Shown here: in pieces, positions 32,101 to 46,700 of the stretch
Numbering within the stretch: position 1 is the stretch's first letter
How the letters are laid out: each line of letters starts with the position of its first letter
Origin: Cygnus atratus
Lineage: Eukaryota; Chordata; Aves; Anseriformes; Anatidae
Direction: 5' to 3'
DNA: 64,000 nucleotides
NCBI RefSeq assembly: GCF_013377495.2
Contig: NC_066362.1
Span: forward strand, 100,932,129-100,996,128
Program-made: the position numbers and the translations under genes
Notes under the pieces: model-generated
Told to the model about the DNA's origin: nothing
Database searches by the model: none
Seen by the model: only the letters and a program-made list of their open reading frames with translations

Positions 32101-35100
32101 CACACACACACTGGCCTGGAAAACCTCTTTCTTGGCACTTGGATTTTGGAATATAATGACTACTTCTTTCAAATCTCTTCTCTTGCTCTGTGATGTATCA
32201 GTTACACAGTTAATCCTTTCAGAGGCTGAACGGATGCAATTTCTATGGGCAATGTTAGGTCAGAACATTGAATCTGCTGCTGCTTTCCTGGAATTGAGCA
32301 AAGCTGGTCTCAGCTACATTCCTCCACTATGCTAGAGTACTACTAACAAATCCTTGAGCCTCATGCACATATAGATAATTTTTGTCTCCTGTCTGTAGTC
32401 AGGAGTATCAAATAGACAGTATCACACTTTATTTAGGCCAAATATAAATTATCTGAGAGTTTTTTTACTCCATTACTTGTTTTACCAGATCTTGTGAGAC
32501 TTGTCTCGATGTAGTCTTTTATTGCCAGCCACTACACAGTGGCTCCTGAAACTCATTCAGCAGGATACTTGAGGACGATAAACTGGGGAGTAGTCCAGGA
32601 GGTAAGTGAATTAAGGCCAGGAAATTATTCCCTAATAACATTGTTAATTTTGCACTCATGGTGGGCAAACATCACATCAAAAATGTAAGACTCCATTTCA
32701 GTCATAGTGTTTCATTCAATGCCAAGCAGCTCCCCATTGTCAGATAACATCATTTTACAAAGTACCAGGAACATTCACTCTGACTGGAAAAGGCTTAATG
32801 AGCTAGATTTCCTTACCTTCATGAGAAAGAATAGCAGGATGATGATGAAGACACTGACTTTGGGGTGGATCCAGGCAGCAGATTTACCTAGGATCTGGGG
32901 GTCTCCTGTGTGTTTTGCCCAGGTATAGTTATCAAAGAGAGAGCTGATGGCTTCCCGTGGCATCAACTACAGAGCAAAAAAAACAGGGATAAACTGTGAG
33001 ATTATACAGAATAAATATTCTACCTCTGTTCCAAGAAAATTGAGATGTTTACTTCAGTAATTCATGATTATGAGACTTAATTCACATTTTTAATCTTCAG
33101 GAAGAGAAGAGTGACTTTACTGGAACTGGTGAAAGGATAACTAATTCTGCACGTGGGGTAACATCTTTTTAACTGCTTGCTTAGAAGAGTGGACCTTTTC
33201 CAAGTTTTATATGAAGGGGACAGCAGAGATCACAAGTCTCAGAGTACAGTCCCTCTTCAGTCCAAAGTTCTCCTAAGTTTTTCTTCCCCTTTCCAGGATG
33301 TAAGGCTATTGGGGCATAGGGGAAGGGAAGGCTGCTCTACAGAAGTACACAGAATTGAAAATATACTTCCCACTCTCACCTCTCCTGCCATGAACTGTCC
33401 AAACCCTGGAGGAAAGGTCACGGTTGCTATAAGGAAGGATATAACCCCAGGGTATATGAGGCGGCTGGGAAGAAAGAAAAGTCTGTTAAAATATAACCTC
33501 ACTTTTTTTTCTTGTAGCAGTATCACTTCAGGATTATAAATGCTATTCCCATGAAAACTCTCTGTCACATCTGTATCCATTACTTTGGAATTGTGTAACT
33601 GACAATTTAATGCCCTGCTCCACTGATCATCATCATTCATAGAGAGTTCAACTGACAGCAAAGCCATTTTTCCCATCAGGATTATTGTTAAGGGGAACAA
33701 GGGCGGGATGTACAAAATGCATAGTGTTGAATGTACAGTGGTGATGTGTTTTTACAACTGTGTGGTGACCCATTATCAAAAGCCAGCCTTTTCTCCAGTT
33801 GCGTCCTGATTCAGTTTTGCCTTTTCATCCCTCATGCAATATATCCTGTCCTAGTGTGTTTCCCCTTCCCCCCATACATTTTGGCATGCATCCTTTGTTG
33901 TATTAATTCTTATGGGAAAATACTGCTTTACTTTCCTTTGAATTCCTGACCAACACACTTTTTGGGAAGTCTCTGTAAGGCCTTTGCTGCTAAGTGCTTT
34001 ATTTCATTTTGCATTTATCTTCCATACTGCAATTCACACCTTTCAGTTGCTATCAGTTTCTCCTTCCGTTTATTAAGTATGCAGTGATTGCAATACTGTA
34101 GTACATTCTTTACTTATTTGTCTACATTTTGATTTTAAAAGTATTTCAGATTTTAAAGATGCAGTTATATTTCAGTTGTTTTAAGTTTCTTAAAATATAA
34201 ACGTTAATTCTTTCTTTTTAAAAAAAGAAAAAGATTAAAAAAAAAAACAACACAAAAACCAGTGCCTCTTAAGAAACACGACCATTGATTTTCTGATTGA
34301 TTGGACATTTCCCGTCCAATCAGTAGTTTCCTTTGTCATCTTAATAAATATTACAGAATCCCTTTTCAATCAAGATGCTCTTTGAAATTATTGGGGCTGA
34401 TCTAGAAGAAAATCCAGATCAGAATATCTTCTTTTGATATTTGCAGATATCTTACTGTGATATAAATTCAGTTTCTCTTAGTTTTACTATCTTACATTTG
34501 AAATAGTCCTACTAGCTTCCAGAAAGTATTTATTACTATCCTACATCAGTAGGGTATCCAAATCTGGTCTCTAAAAGAGAGCATCTTCAAAGGCACTCAC
34601 TATTTGGTGAGAAACTGGCTTAGAGCTGTATGACGCCGGATGCATAGGACCACTTGACGATTAAGATAAACAAAAAATGCTCCAAGGAATCCAGAACATA
34701 TCCTAAAGTGGAAGAAATGAAACAAAATCATACCAAACAACAGAAAACACGTAAACAACCAACCAAAAACTGAGTTTAAATATTTTTCATCTTCATCTAT
34801 TATGACATCTTTTAACTTCATAACCTGCAGTAACTCACTTGAAGACTGACTCCCTGATGAAAGGGGAAAGGTGGTTTTGGATTTCTTTGTCACATGCTGA
34901 GATTTTTCTCTTCAATTTTCTCTTAGATGGAGAAATCTCATGTCAGGATATGATGTCCAATTCCAAGACATGGCAAGGTTGCTACTTATTTCTAGCTGTT
35001 CCCTTCCTTTTCTATGCCCTGGCCTAGAAAGGCTTCCAAAGATGCCTTGTACAGATGCACATGTACTTAGATGCACATGAATACATACACACAGCTGTAT

Positions 35101-38100
35101 CAGTGAAGAACAATGAATGAACCATGACTCTGTAGGCAATATAGTGTGATAATGTTTTTACCTCAGCTACAATTTGTTGAATACAGGGTTTGTTAGTAGT
35201 TCAGGTGAGAATGAATGTACAAAGAACTAATTAGTACTTGTATTTTTGTGGCTGTCTCTAATTTTAACTGTTCAAATACTTGGATGACAGGAATGGTATT
35301 AGGATCTACAAAGAAAGACTGACAGATTTTAGTGGGGTCTGGAGAAGAGCAGCTCATCGAAGACATGTATTGTCAGAACTTAAACATCAGGTTGGAACAG
35401 GAAATAGTAAAAAAGAAAGGGAGTTTGACTGATTCAGCAAATTATACATCTACATCAAATATACGAAGTTGCACACTGGGGGTGGGGGTGGGGATGGGGG
35501 TGAGGTGGTGTCCAAAGCCATGACATGCATATTTAGAAGCAACAGGGCAGATGAGTGCCACTACGAATATTGAGCACACCAATTCTCTCCATAGGCAAGA
35601 AACTTAAGCTCAGCCACCTCAAGAGCACATATACCAATGCATGTATTTTGGGCAACAAACAGGAGGAACTGGAGTTCTATGTTGAGTCTGAGATTTATGA
35701 TATAGGAATCACATAAACTTGGTGGGAAAACTCACTTGACTGGAAGACCACTATGCATGGCCACTGTCCTTTGGAAAGACAGGATGGGAAGAAGAGGCGA
35801 AGTTGCACTTTATGTAAAAGATGTTTGAGTGGATGGAGATAAGCTATGGAGACCATGAAAAGTTCTATTGAGTTCTTTGGATTAGGATTAGAGGGACTGT
35901 TACTAAGGCTGATCTTACTTTAGGTATATTGGCTGTAGATGTGCTCTACCTAGACTTCAGTAAGGCTTTTGACACCATTTCACACAGCATTCTCCTGAAG
36001 AAGCTGGCTGCTCAAGGCTTGGACATGTATTTGATTCATTGGATTAAAAACTGGCAGAGTGACTGGGCCCAGAGAGTCTTGGTGAATGGACATAAATACA
36101 GGTGGATGATGGTCACTAGTGGTGACCTCAGGGCTCAGTACTGGGGCCAGTTCTCTTCAATATCTTTATCAATGATCGGGATGAGTAATGCACTCTGCAC
36201 TTTTCCTCATTGAACTTCATGAAATTATTACCAGTCCACCTCTCCACCCTGTTGAGATCCCTCTGGGTGGCTGCGTGGCCCTTGGGTGAATCATCCACTC
36301 CCCCCAGTTTTTGTGTCATCCATGAATTTACTGCGGGTCCACTCTACCCCATCATCGAGATCATTAATGAAGGCGATCAAAGGGCTAGAGAGCCTGCCTT
36401 ATGAGAAAAGACTCAAGGAGTTAGGTCTTTACATCCTGGAGAAGAGAAGGCTGTGGTGGAATCTCATCACTGTATTTCAGTATTTAAGGTTTGGTTACAA
36501 AGAGGACAGAGGTTCTCTCTTCACCAGGAGACCCATGGAGAAGACAAGGGACAATGAGTACAAGCTGCAGTGAGATAGACTTCATCTTGATATATGAAAG
36601 ATTTTTTTTACAGTGAGATCAGTCACTGGAACAGGCTCCCCAGGGACATGGTAGAATCTCTGTCAGTGAAGGTTTTCAAGGTGCAAGTGGACAGGGTGTT
36701 AAATAATCCCACCTAGGCTCCCTTTTCACACAGAAGGTTGGACCAGATGATCCCTTCGAGGGCTCCCTTCCAAGCTGGGCTGTTCTATGATTCAGTGATC
36801 ATATGATTCTTGTGCCTATGATCCTAATTCCTTAGGCCTACGTTCCTGATCCTAATAGAGCCAAAAACATATAGCATTCTATGATTCCTATACTCTACCT
36901 TAATTAGGCCTGGGTAAATAGGGCATAATACTCAAAGGTGAAGTTAAAAAAAAAAAAAAAGAGTGCATTTAAATTTGGTAAGAGAAAGTGTTATTTTATG
37001 TGGCAAATAATTAAGCCACAGAATACTGTGGATAAACAAGTAACATATTCATTCTATTCATTTTTATAATGAATGGAATTTTTCATTGTTATATGTCCTA
37101 CAGTTTTTTACTAAATCTCATTCAAAGATGATTTTAGCTTATATAAATTTTTTTTTGAAAAATTCCTGCTTGATTACTTGAAATTGCATAGGAACAAGCT
37201 AAAACTAAATATAAAACTGCTCACAGGAAAACATATGTTCAATGAGCTTCTCAAATATTTCAAGCCTGCACTTATCTAGCACTACTGTTAAAATATGCCT
37301 TCTGCAACTGCAGAGTGAATTGAGTTTCTTTGTAATACTTTATTTTAAAAAGTACATTACTCCATTCCTGGCTATCAATTTGTCAATAAAATAGAGGTGC
37401 TCCTTCTGCATGCATTTTGCAACTTATCAACATTTGCTGACACAGAAGAACAAGATCTACCTTTTTATAGTGCTTAGTCTGGCTCATTTTTTGTGCTACT
37501 TGAAAGTGAAGAAGTATGTTGAACAGAAAGAGAGCTCAACTTTGAGAATGGATGTTAAGAGAATTTGGAACATTCCAAGTTGGCATCAGGACTTCATCCA
37601 AGACTGTACAAGTCTCTCTCTCTCTCTTTTTGTTTTTTAATAGCACATTGGACAACCAGACATTTGAAAGCATTTCACAACCATCTCATACACCTTTCAT
37701 AGCCTGTGTGCAGTACTGCAAAAAACAAACAAACAAACAAACCACCACCAAAAACAAACAAACAAATAAATAAACAAACACACCAAACCAAACCAAACCA
37801 AACCAAACCAAACCAAACCAAACCAAACCAAACCAAACCACCATCACCACCACCACCACCAAAAACTGAATGACTGATCTTAACAATTTATCTGTTATCA
37901 CTGGATCCAATTACAGTTAAGCTATCTTTGTCAGCATATCAAGTGTACCAACTTCTCTTGGAAAGGATAACCTTTCTGATCTTGTAGATAGGAAACTCCC
38001 TGGTTAAATGTTTTGTCCCATTCCCCCCTAGATTCTCTGAGTTTTTTTTCTCTTTTTTCCCTGTATGCTTTTGGAGCATTCCATTGGCATGTACTCACTG

Positions 38101-41100
38101 AGCAGGTCTTAACAAACTAAATATAACTTTCTAGATATCAAAACTAAAGAAGTCTAGACCTTGGTTTCAAAACTAAGTAAGTCTTGACCTTGGCAGAGCT
38201 GTTCCCAAAAGGTAGAAAATAGAGATGCAAATTATTCTTGACATTTCAAGCAATTCCTCTTAATCTCCAACACAGGCTCTCATAGCATTTCTGCTTGGAG
38301 ATTGCAGAAACCTAAGTTGCTGTTTCGTTTCTTCACAAATAGACTTCATCTCATCAAGATCTGGACCCGTAAGCTCAAGATGAAAAAGATAACAGCTGAC
38401 AAGTGAAAAGGCGATACTTGGATCAGGTCATTTGGCCATGCCCTCAAAATGGCTAGAGGGCCATTCAGTAAATTTATACCCGTAATATATATACCCATCA
38501 TTATACACATTTATACCTTAGACCAAATTAGACTTCCTCTTTTATTTTATTTTTATTTTTAATTTTATTTCCTGTGGAACTTAATTTTTGATAAAGATAC
38601 ATGGGGAAGAAATGACATGTGGGTAATACCCATTACCCACATGTTCTTTACCTATTGTGCTACATGGGCACCACTGCTGAAGGAAGAATCCCAGCAAGAA
38701 GAGGTCTTTTCAGTGAAAATCAAAATGTCGGAAAGGGCAGTTATTCTGTTATGCAAAAGAATTCCTATCAGAGCTTACTTGAAATCCTTTGTAGAGTTCC
38801 TGGGAACTTACCCTATTACAGCAAATGCTGGCAGCTCTTGCAGATCGAAGGGGAAATCCATGCGAAAGTTAGTTCTGAACAGGGCTGTGATGGTAACTGT
38901 GTGAGAAGAAAGAGGTAGAACAGGAAAGGGAATAATGAGGTGAGAAGTTAAATACCATGAAAGCTGGGAGTAGAGATGGGAACTAGTTGTATACATGCCC
39001 TTGTATGGTTTCATGACATTATATACAATATTACAGATATGCAGACTGCTCTGATTTTGTTAGTCTCTCTTTTTAAATACTTGCAACTGTAGCACTCTTG
39101 ACAGTATAGATTTGTTTTCAGAGAACGTACATATATTTTTAGCTACAACCCCAGATTTGTAAAGGGCTTTCTATTTCTTCTTTTCTTCTACCAACCATTC
39201 TTTAGGCAGTAAAAGCTCTTCTCAGTGCACTCACTGATTTAAAAACTCTTTGCAGAGGCAGGCAGTGCTCACTTATCTGGAGAAGCTGTGTCACAGACAA
39301 TTGTGATTGCCTTCTAGAAGCAAAACTCATACCATCTCCAAAGTCTTATATGCACAATTTTTGCCTGGTGCCAAAAGAATAAACGTCTTAGGAATCCCAG
39401 GGAAAAGATCAACTATGCTCCATTTTTTCCATCTCACTTCCACTGGTTGTGTTTCACTCCTAAAATGACTCAGATGTCGAAAGCTGTCCTGCTTTTACCT
39501 GGAGGTATGAGTGTGGAAGCAGTAAATAACTATATGCTAATAGGTGAAGTTCAAATGGCCATCCAGTGCAGAATGGAAATGAAGCTCAATGAGTATGGAT
39601 ATAAATAAAAACATGTCCAGAATCAAGGAATTATTTGCACAATGAGAAAAACAAACAAACAAACAAACAAACAGTGAAATTCTAGCATAATATGGTAATT
39701 AAGATATATATATATAATATATATATAGTGTAATATATATATATATATGTATTTTTTTCCCAAACAAGACCAGGCTTAGAGCAATGATTTAATCAGATCT
39801 CTGTAGGTTAGCAAGATTAACAGGAATGGTGTTTATTTACATTATTATTAAGATAAAGATTATTAATTTAGATTATTAAGAGGCTCTGGAGCCATATGAT
39901 TGAATGGTGAAAGGGAAAATATTATCATGGATCAGAAACTAGCTCAGAGAGAGGAAAAAATAGGTTTATCTTGTTAGATGTGTAATGATACATGTCACAA
40001 TAGACATGTAATGGGCTGCAAACTGTCCTGTTAGGGCTCTATGGTGTTGAATGGATTTCTTTAGAGATCAGTATTGGATGTGATTATGTTTAACATCTTC
40101 ATGAGTCTCCTGGATGATAGGGTGGAACTCACTCACCAGTGAGTTTGCTGACCACGTCAAACTGGGGAGGGAGAGAAGGGAACGGTTGATAACCTGGAGG
40201 ACTGGGCAGCTGTTCATTCAGAATGGCCTCAGCAAACTGGAGGAGCTTACCAGTTGGAAGATCACAAATGCAACAAAGACAAATATTTAGTCCTGCATCT
40301 GGAATGGCAGGTGCATCAGTACAGTCTGGGAACCTAGTCAACAAAAAGAGCTCTGCACAAAAAGACCAGTAGGTCCTGGTGGGAACTAGTGTTCAATGTG
40401 TGTCCTCGTGTCAATGAAGGCTAACAACATATTGCGTCACATCAGCAAAAGCACAACCAGAAAATTGAGGTATTCCCTTTTATATGGCACTGATGAGGCC
40501 ACGTCTAGAAAACTTGGTACAAAAGAAATATTTCAAAACTGGAGACAGTCCAGTGGTGAGCCCCAAGATGGTCCAGAACATGGGGCACACAATGCACAGG
40601 AAGAGACTGCAGGAACTAGGTATATTCAGCTTGAAAACGAGAAGGCCAAAGGAGGCTCCAATAGCTATCTCTTGCTACCCCATGGGGAGGTTGTAAACAC
40701 ACAGTGAAAGGAAAAGAGGCATTGGTCACAGCTTATATTATATGTTATACATATATATATTATATGTGCCTACCTCACACAAAGGCATTCTGAGTCATAG
40801 TAGTATTCACACAGAAAACTAGTGCAAAGTCACCAGTTTACCTACCAAGTGCATAACTTTTGACAGCAGACAAGACTAGAGATTATGAAGACATGAGAGA
40901 GGGCCCTAATAAAAATTGTTGCATGAACAATGACTGAAAAGACTGGGCTTGTAACTTTCAGAAGAAAATGAGAAAGAGAAGACATGAAAGATAAGTCAGA
41001 GCACGCGTGATGAAAGACCATAAAAATAATAGATGTCTGGTCTAGACAAAAGTTTCTAATTCTCTAATATGAGGATGAAGACACTGACCATATAGACAAT

Positions 41101-43683
41101 GAAAATTCAGAACTATGAAAAGGAATCATTTTCCATAGACAATTTGATCATGGAAATTTTTAACCCAGTCAGCCACTGAAGCACAATATAAGGAGCCATT
41201 CATATTGGTGTTAAAGCTGCTTGGATGATTTTGAAGAAGGGACAATAAGTAAGATGCTCCAGGATTAAGCTGGTTTCTAATGATTTAAGAGATCAGCAGG
41301 GGAGTTAGAGTAGATGAAGTGAAGGATAGGGCATTATCTCCTGTCATCTGTCTTCAAATTTCTTATATCTTTCTCTGGAAAGAACAGAGAGAGGTGTTCT
41401 TCTGACAGATCTGATAGTTGAATACACCTTAACACGAGGCAGTATTTCACAGACAAAGACATAGGCACTCTCTATATTCAAGACAGTAGAGTATTCAAGC
41501 CAAAAAATGTTTTAGCACAGAAAAAATCCAACTCTGTGAAGTCATTAAGTTTTAAGAAAGGGAAGTGACCACATGAAGCTAATACCAGAAAAACAGATAA
41601 AAGTGTAAGAATAAAAGAGATATATATGTTATTAAAATGAGAAGTTTACAAAGAGATAGCAGTCTTCTACATCAGCTGGAACTTCATTCCCACAGTATCT
41701 GCAATGGTTTTCTGAACAAGCTTATTCTATGCTATTTCTGTCTGCACAAATATTGCACTCATCCCTTTCAGTTGAGACACTTATTTTTTTCTACCAGAGC
41801 TACAGTTGAAGCAAGTACAATTTGACCTTTCAGTACTCAGGAACTTCAGTCAGACCCCAACAGTTTTGCAGCCTCCTAATCATTCTATCATCCCAATTTT
41901 TGAGACTACTTTTTGCTTTGTTTGCTTCTAGTCAAGAGGTGACTAAAGCAGACCATGGTGTTTCCAGTGGGGCACAGCAACATACTCTGCAATAGGTATT
42001 ACCTCCTCTGTGATGAGATACCTCTATGTTTGCAGCCTTGATGTTATGCTGACCAGATGCAAAAAATCCCACCTCAGACACTCTCTTACTTGATGGGAAA
42101 TCATATTCTGTCATTTTTTCAGTCATATACCCAGCACGCAGGAATAGGTTGGGTTATAATCTTAATGATATAACATGCTTCTTTTTCTCTTTCCTTCTAT
42201 ACTGCTAGACATTATATGTCATGGCAGAAGTTTCAAACATCCTAAAAGTTTATGGCTTTGAGAAAGATGGAAAATAATAAATTTATAGAACAACGTTTGT
42301 ACAAAGAGAGTAGGAATGATTTTTAGCTTACCTGCATCCTTGTTCCAAACAGCAAGGACTCGGAAAATGAAGGCACTAAAGGTAGCTGCAAAGAAACCTC
42401 TCCAATAGTTGCGCACAGCAAAGTAAGTAGAAGTGACCTCAATGCTGAAAAGGACCCCTAGAAAGAGTTGGAAAGGGAGCAAAGTTAAAAAGTTAAATCA
42501 GAAGTGTAATGTCAGAAGCACAAGAGAGACTTCTAAATAGTCTTCTAAAGCTGTGGTATACAAACTTCTTTGATCACGTATCCTATCAGTAAAATATTTT
42601 TGAGTATGTACCTCAATATATGTATATTTATTTATAAATGATAAACATGTCCTACTGTACTAACATATTGGGTACATTATAAAGCATACACAAAAATAAA
42701 AATTAAAAAAGGATAAGATGATGAAATAGAGAATATTTTAAGAAAAATTTATTTCATTCATTAATGGTACAAAAAGCTTTTTGTTCTCACAAAAGCTTTT
42801 TTGTTCTCACAAAAGCTTTTTGTTCCCGGTTTAACTCTTTGTGATACAGTGATTCAAAGGTCTAGTTCTAAGTTCAGTTTATTTCAGTACTTGGTTTTAA
42901 TGGTTGTCAGAGCTGAAAAAGATGCTGCAAGAAGATTGAAAGGGAAGAAGTACATCCTTCATTGCACTTACTAAATCATGATATTCATTTTTTCAATTCC
43001 ATTTACCACTTAAGCACAGGTTTTTGCTGTATTTTTATTCCATAAAATATTGCTTTTATGAAAGAAGTCATTTACTGTTGAGAATATATCTTCTCTAGTA
43101 GATCTTTTCTTCATGTATTTCACTGTTGAAACAGAATCTAGCAAATACCGTAAACTGAGACACATTAGAAACATCTGTACTTTTATCAAGCTGCATAGCA
43201 AGCCTCCCACGCTCCATAATTTGTTCTGATACTTGTTGCTTCAAATCTTCAGCAATGTTTTCTGTGTCTTTCAACAGTATTTGCTGACAAAGGAATGCAT
43301 TTTAGTTTCTTGTGATATTGCTTTCTGTGCATTATTCCAGCCATTTTTTACTCTGGCAGGAAGGGCATGTGTTTCCCCAGTGGGATGTGGCTTTTTGTCT
43401 TTCACTATGAAGTCAGAAACCTCAAAAAAGACTTCTAAAAATTATCATTAAGTTTAGTAAGATTTTGTGAAGTACTGGAGCAAGTAATGCATAGCTTGAA
43501 AAATCGCTGAAAAAACAGCAGAGGTTTGTCTTCACATTCTGGATGCTTAGTTTTTAAATGTCTTGCTAATTCTGATAGCTTCACGCTGTTGATAGCTAAC
43601 ATCTCAATGCACAATATACATCATTAACAATGGTAGAGTTAAATTCATATTTCAAATAGTTTTCTTGATAATTTTATTTCTTT

Positions 43684-43714
<31 letters not shown>

Positions 43715-46700
43715 TGGTCAGCTTCTTGTCAGACCTGATGAGATTGTGACCATTTTTACCTCATAATGTGACAGATGAAGAGGCCACTCTGGGGGTGGAG
43801 GTGCCGGCTCTGCCATTTTCTTCTAATTTGCCTATGGTCACATTATAGGTATTGTCTTCAATCTGCAGTTTCTTTGCAGGAATCTTTTAAAGGCACTTGT
43901 TCATTTTGTGAGGGTTATTTTAGTTAACTTAAGACAATGTAATCCATACATCCATCAATCATGCGCACATAGACTGAAATACATTGCAATACACTGAATG
44001 CAAATGAACAAATGCGGGCATTACTGTCAGCCCTCTGCATTAAGCAACAACCATTCTTCACCCAGGACACCTCACATGCTGTATGTGATGTGGCCATCTG
44101 ATATATGGATCAAGTGAGGCCACCAGTGTCAATATGTATATTGAATATTAGCAACGTTTTTTTTTTTTTTAATTTTAATTTTAATTTTAATTTTAATTCA
44201 TTTATTTAGATAGAAAATAAATACAAATAGACATTCCAGTATTATCTCCCTATAACCTAGTGGACTGTCTAGCACACCCCCTGGGGTGTGCACATGTCAA
44301 TTTGGAAACTACTGTTCTAGAGTATCTTTCCCTCTTGACCTTCAGAAGGCTGAAAATGTGGAGAAAAGACTGTGTCAGAGAAACTGGAGAGATTGGTGAC
44401 ATTAATGGCAAGCCGTTTTGCTCAAAGTATATGAAAGATCAAAAATAGGGTGCAGGAAAGGAGAAGAGGACTAGGCAGGAGAGGATTTAGGTACCTGAGA
44501 AAAAGGAAACAGAACAGCCACTTGCCTCCAAGTGGTGTCCCAAAGCAGCAGCCAACACCCACAGCACAACCCACAGTCAGGACATCCGTGTAATAATATG
44601 GCTGCTACTGGTGGAAGAGACAGAGAAACAGAAAAAAAAAAAAAAAAAAAAAAGGAAAGAAAGCAATGAGCAACAGAATTAGCAGGTATGGACACATGCT
44701 GTCACCCAACTCTGTCACCAATATTACATCTTAATTCTTCATTCTGAATGGCTTCAAAATATTCAAAGACTGATTCTATGTGGCACAAGACAGGCATATA
44801 CATTGAGTCACATATTCAAGACACAAGGAGAAGGCAGCATCTCATCTTTCACTGAAACATGCACATTTCTTTCACTGTAGAATAAATGTCTCATGGAAAA
44901 TTCTTCAGAGGGTGGACTACACATATGTATTTTATTCCATCTCTTTTACTTTGGAAGGGAATCTCAGGTTGCACATGTGCCAGAGAGTGCCTCAAAAAAC
45001 CCCTGCCCTCTGAGTTTGTATGCACAAGGCACATGCATATCCACAGCAGAGTGTGGACAGCTGAAGGCTCTGTCATCCCGGATAGATGGATGGGTAGCAG
45101 CTCACATAGTAAAGGATTGTGCTTTCCTGGTGAAGACAACCACTAAAATTATAAATTTATGAGCCATCAGTGAAGTTATGAAATATAGAGTCTCTCCTGA
45201 GACAATTTTGGAGGACATGGGGAGGAGAAAATGTTCTACTCCCTTCAATATTTGGAAAAGCGGCTGAGGGCCCTAACATGCCTGAGAATGGTGAAGAGCC
45301 TTAGGGAGCACATAGGTTTTTTTTCAAGTTGTTGAAATCCTAGGTGGTGTCTAATATAAAGAACAGGAGGGTTAAACACCTGCATATTTGGTACTTTCTG
45401 TTATTACATGTCCCTAAAGCAGCCTGTTATATCTTCCATGAGAGTGGAGTTTTGAGAGAGGGCAGGCTTGTGTTACATTGGGATTCTGAGTGCCCAGGCA
45501 GAATTCTAAGGGCTAAAGGCCATGAATTCCTACTTACCTGAGCAGGTATTTGAGCCTCAACCAAGAAGTATGTCAAGGCTATGACTGTGCAGCCCAACAA
45601 AGAGGCATGGATCATTCTCTGAGCCTTAAGAATCTTTCCATACTCACAGCTTTGCCTCAGGTCACCTCTAGGTCCTCTGTGGCCTTAAGACATAATAATG
45701 TCCAGAATGGGGATGGGTTTCAGTTCAAAGTGTCTGAGATAGTATGAGGGTTGTATTATAGCCTACCAACATGGTGATTAACAGCTTGAAACATAGGGTA
45801 CTTATTACATGGCCTGCATTATGGCAAGAGGTAAGTAGAGCTTAGAGCTGTTTGAAAGTGCAAAGCCTGATGAGAACAGTGTTGAAGAAACAGTATGAGA
45901 TGGAGAGATCCTAGCACAGTATGGTATTACTCATACCGACTGCTGAGAAAAGTCCATAGCATACGGCATCCCCCAAAACCCAGCACCATGTCAGAGTGCC
46001 GATGCTGTGTGGCAGCATAGGAGTAACCGGAGAGACCAACATGAACAAACAAAGAGGACCAGAGTGCACTCAGAAAAAGCAGGGCTGAGCACCTTTTGCT
46101 CTTAAAGGGCCAAATTGGCTTTTCAAATGCATTTTGAGGGCTTCTCTTTAAATACACAGGGTGGTGTTCACCAGCGACAACATCAAGAAGTTATATTCCA
46201 TTGGCAATATGATGTATAGTAGCAAATCATATCCTGGACTAAGGTCAGGTAAAGATTACATGACTCCCAGGTAATGGAAATCACATTCTGCAATTTGGTG
46301 TGATTCTATAAAAGGAACCCAACTATGGCTGCAAAAATTATGATTTCAGTTCATTCTCACACTGAATTGTCACAGACTCACAGCAACATTTAGCCTGGAA
46401 GGTATCTCTAGAAGATTCTCCAACTCCCTGCTCAGTGTTGTGCTAACTCCAAGAGTCAGTCAGCGTGCTCAGGTTCTTGTCCAGGTAAGTCCTGAACATC
46501 TCCAAAGGTGCAGATTCTCTAGACCATGTGGGCATCCATGCCATTGGTGAACCACCCTTGGGGGAGGGGAACATCTTCTTTATACACGGTCAGAATTTCC
46601 CTTGTTGCAAGTTGTACCCCTTTCCTCTTCCACTGTGCCCCTCTGAAAAGAGCCTGGCTTAATCTTATTTAAAATCCCCCTTTAGGTGGTTGATGATACC

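Larger units (their letters stand above)
30456..32816 (-). other. CLCN1: CLCN1 intron 12
   Basis: 2,361 bases with two - strand CR1 fragments (30850-31150 and 31153-31815) and a (CA)n at 32096-32111. Confidence 0.7.
34703..38811 (-). other. CLCN1: CLCN1 intron 9
   Basis: The second largest intron, 4,109 bases. It contains the rearranged CR1 at 35530-36800, a (CAAA)/(CCAAA)/(CAC) satellite tract at 37724-37862 and AT-rich sequence. Confidence 0.75.
38897..42331 (-). other. CLCN1: CLCN1 intron 8
   Basis: 3,435 bases with simple repeats (39646-39672, 39704-39749) and a CR1 fragment at 40010-40735. Confidence 0.7.
42458..44525 (-). other. CLCN1: CLCN1 intron 7
   Basis: 2,068 bases. A three-copy 20-bp repeat sits at 42773-42828, (TTTA)n at 43681-43714 and (AATTTT)n at 44157-44198. 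The 5' splice site is GC, not GT. No LINE recognised. Confidence 0.75.

Noticed and set aside
44520..44526. GT a few bases after exon 7 (GGCAA|GT) as donor
   Set aside because: It would add four bases and put exon 8 out of frame; the GC donor gives the conserved protein.
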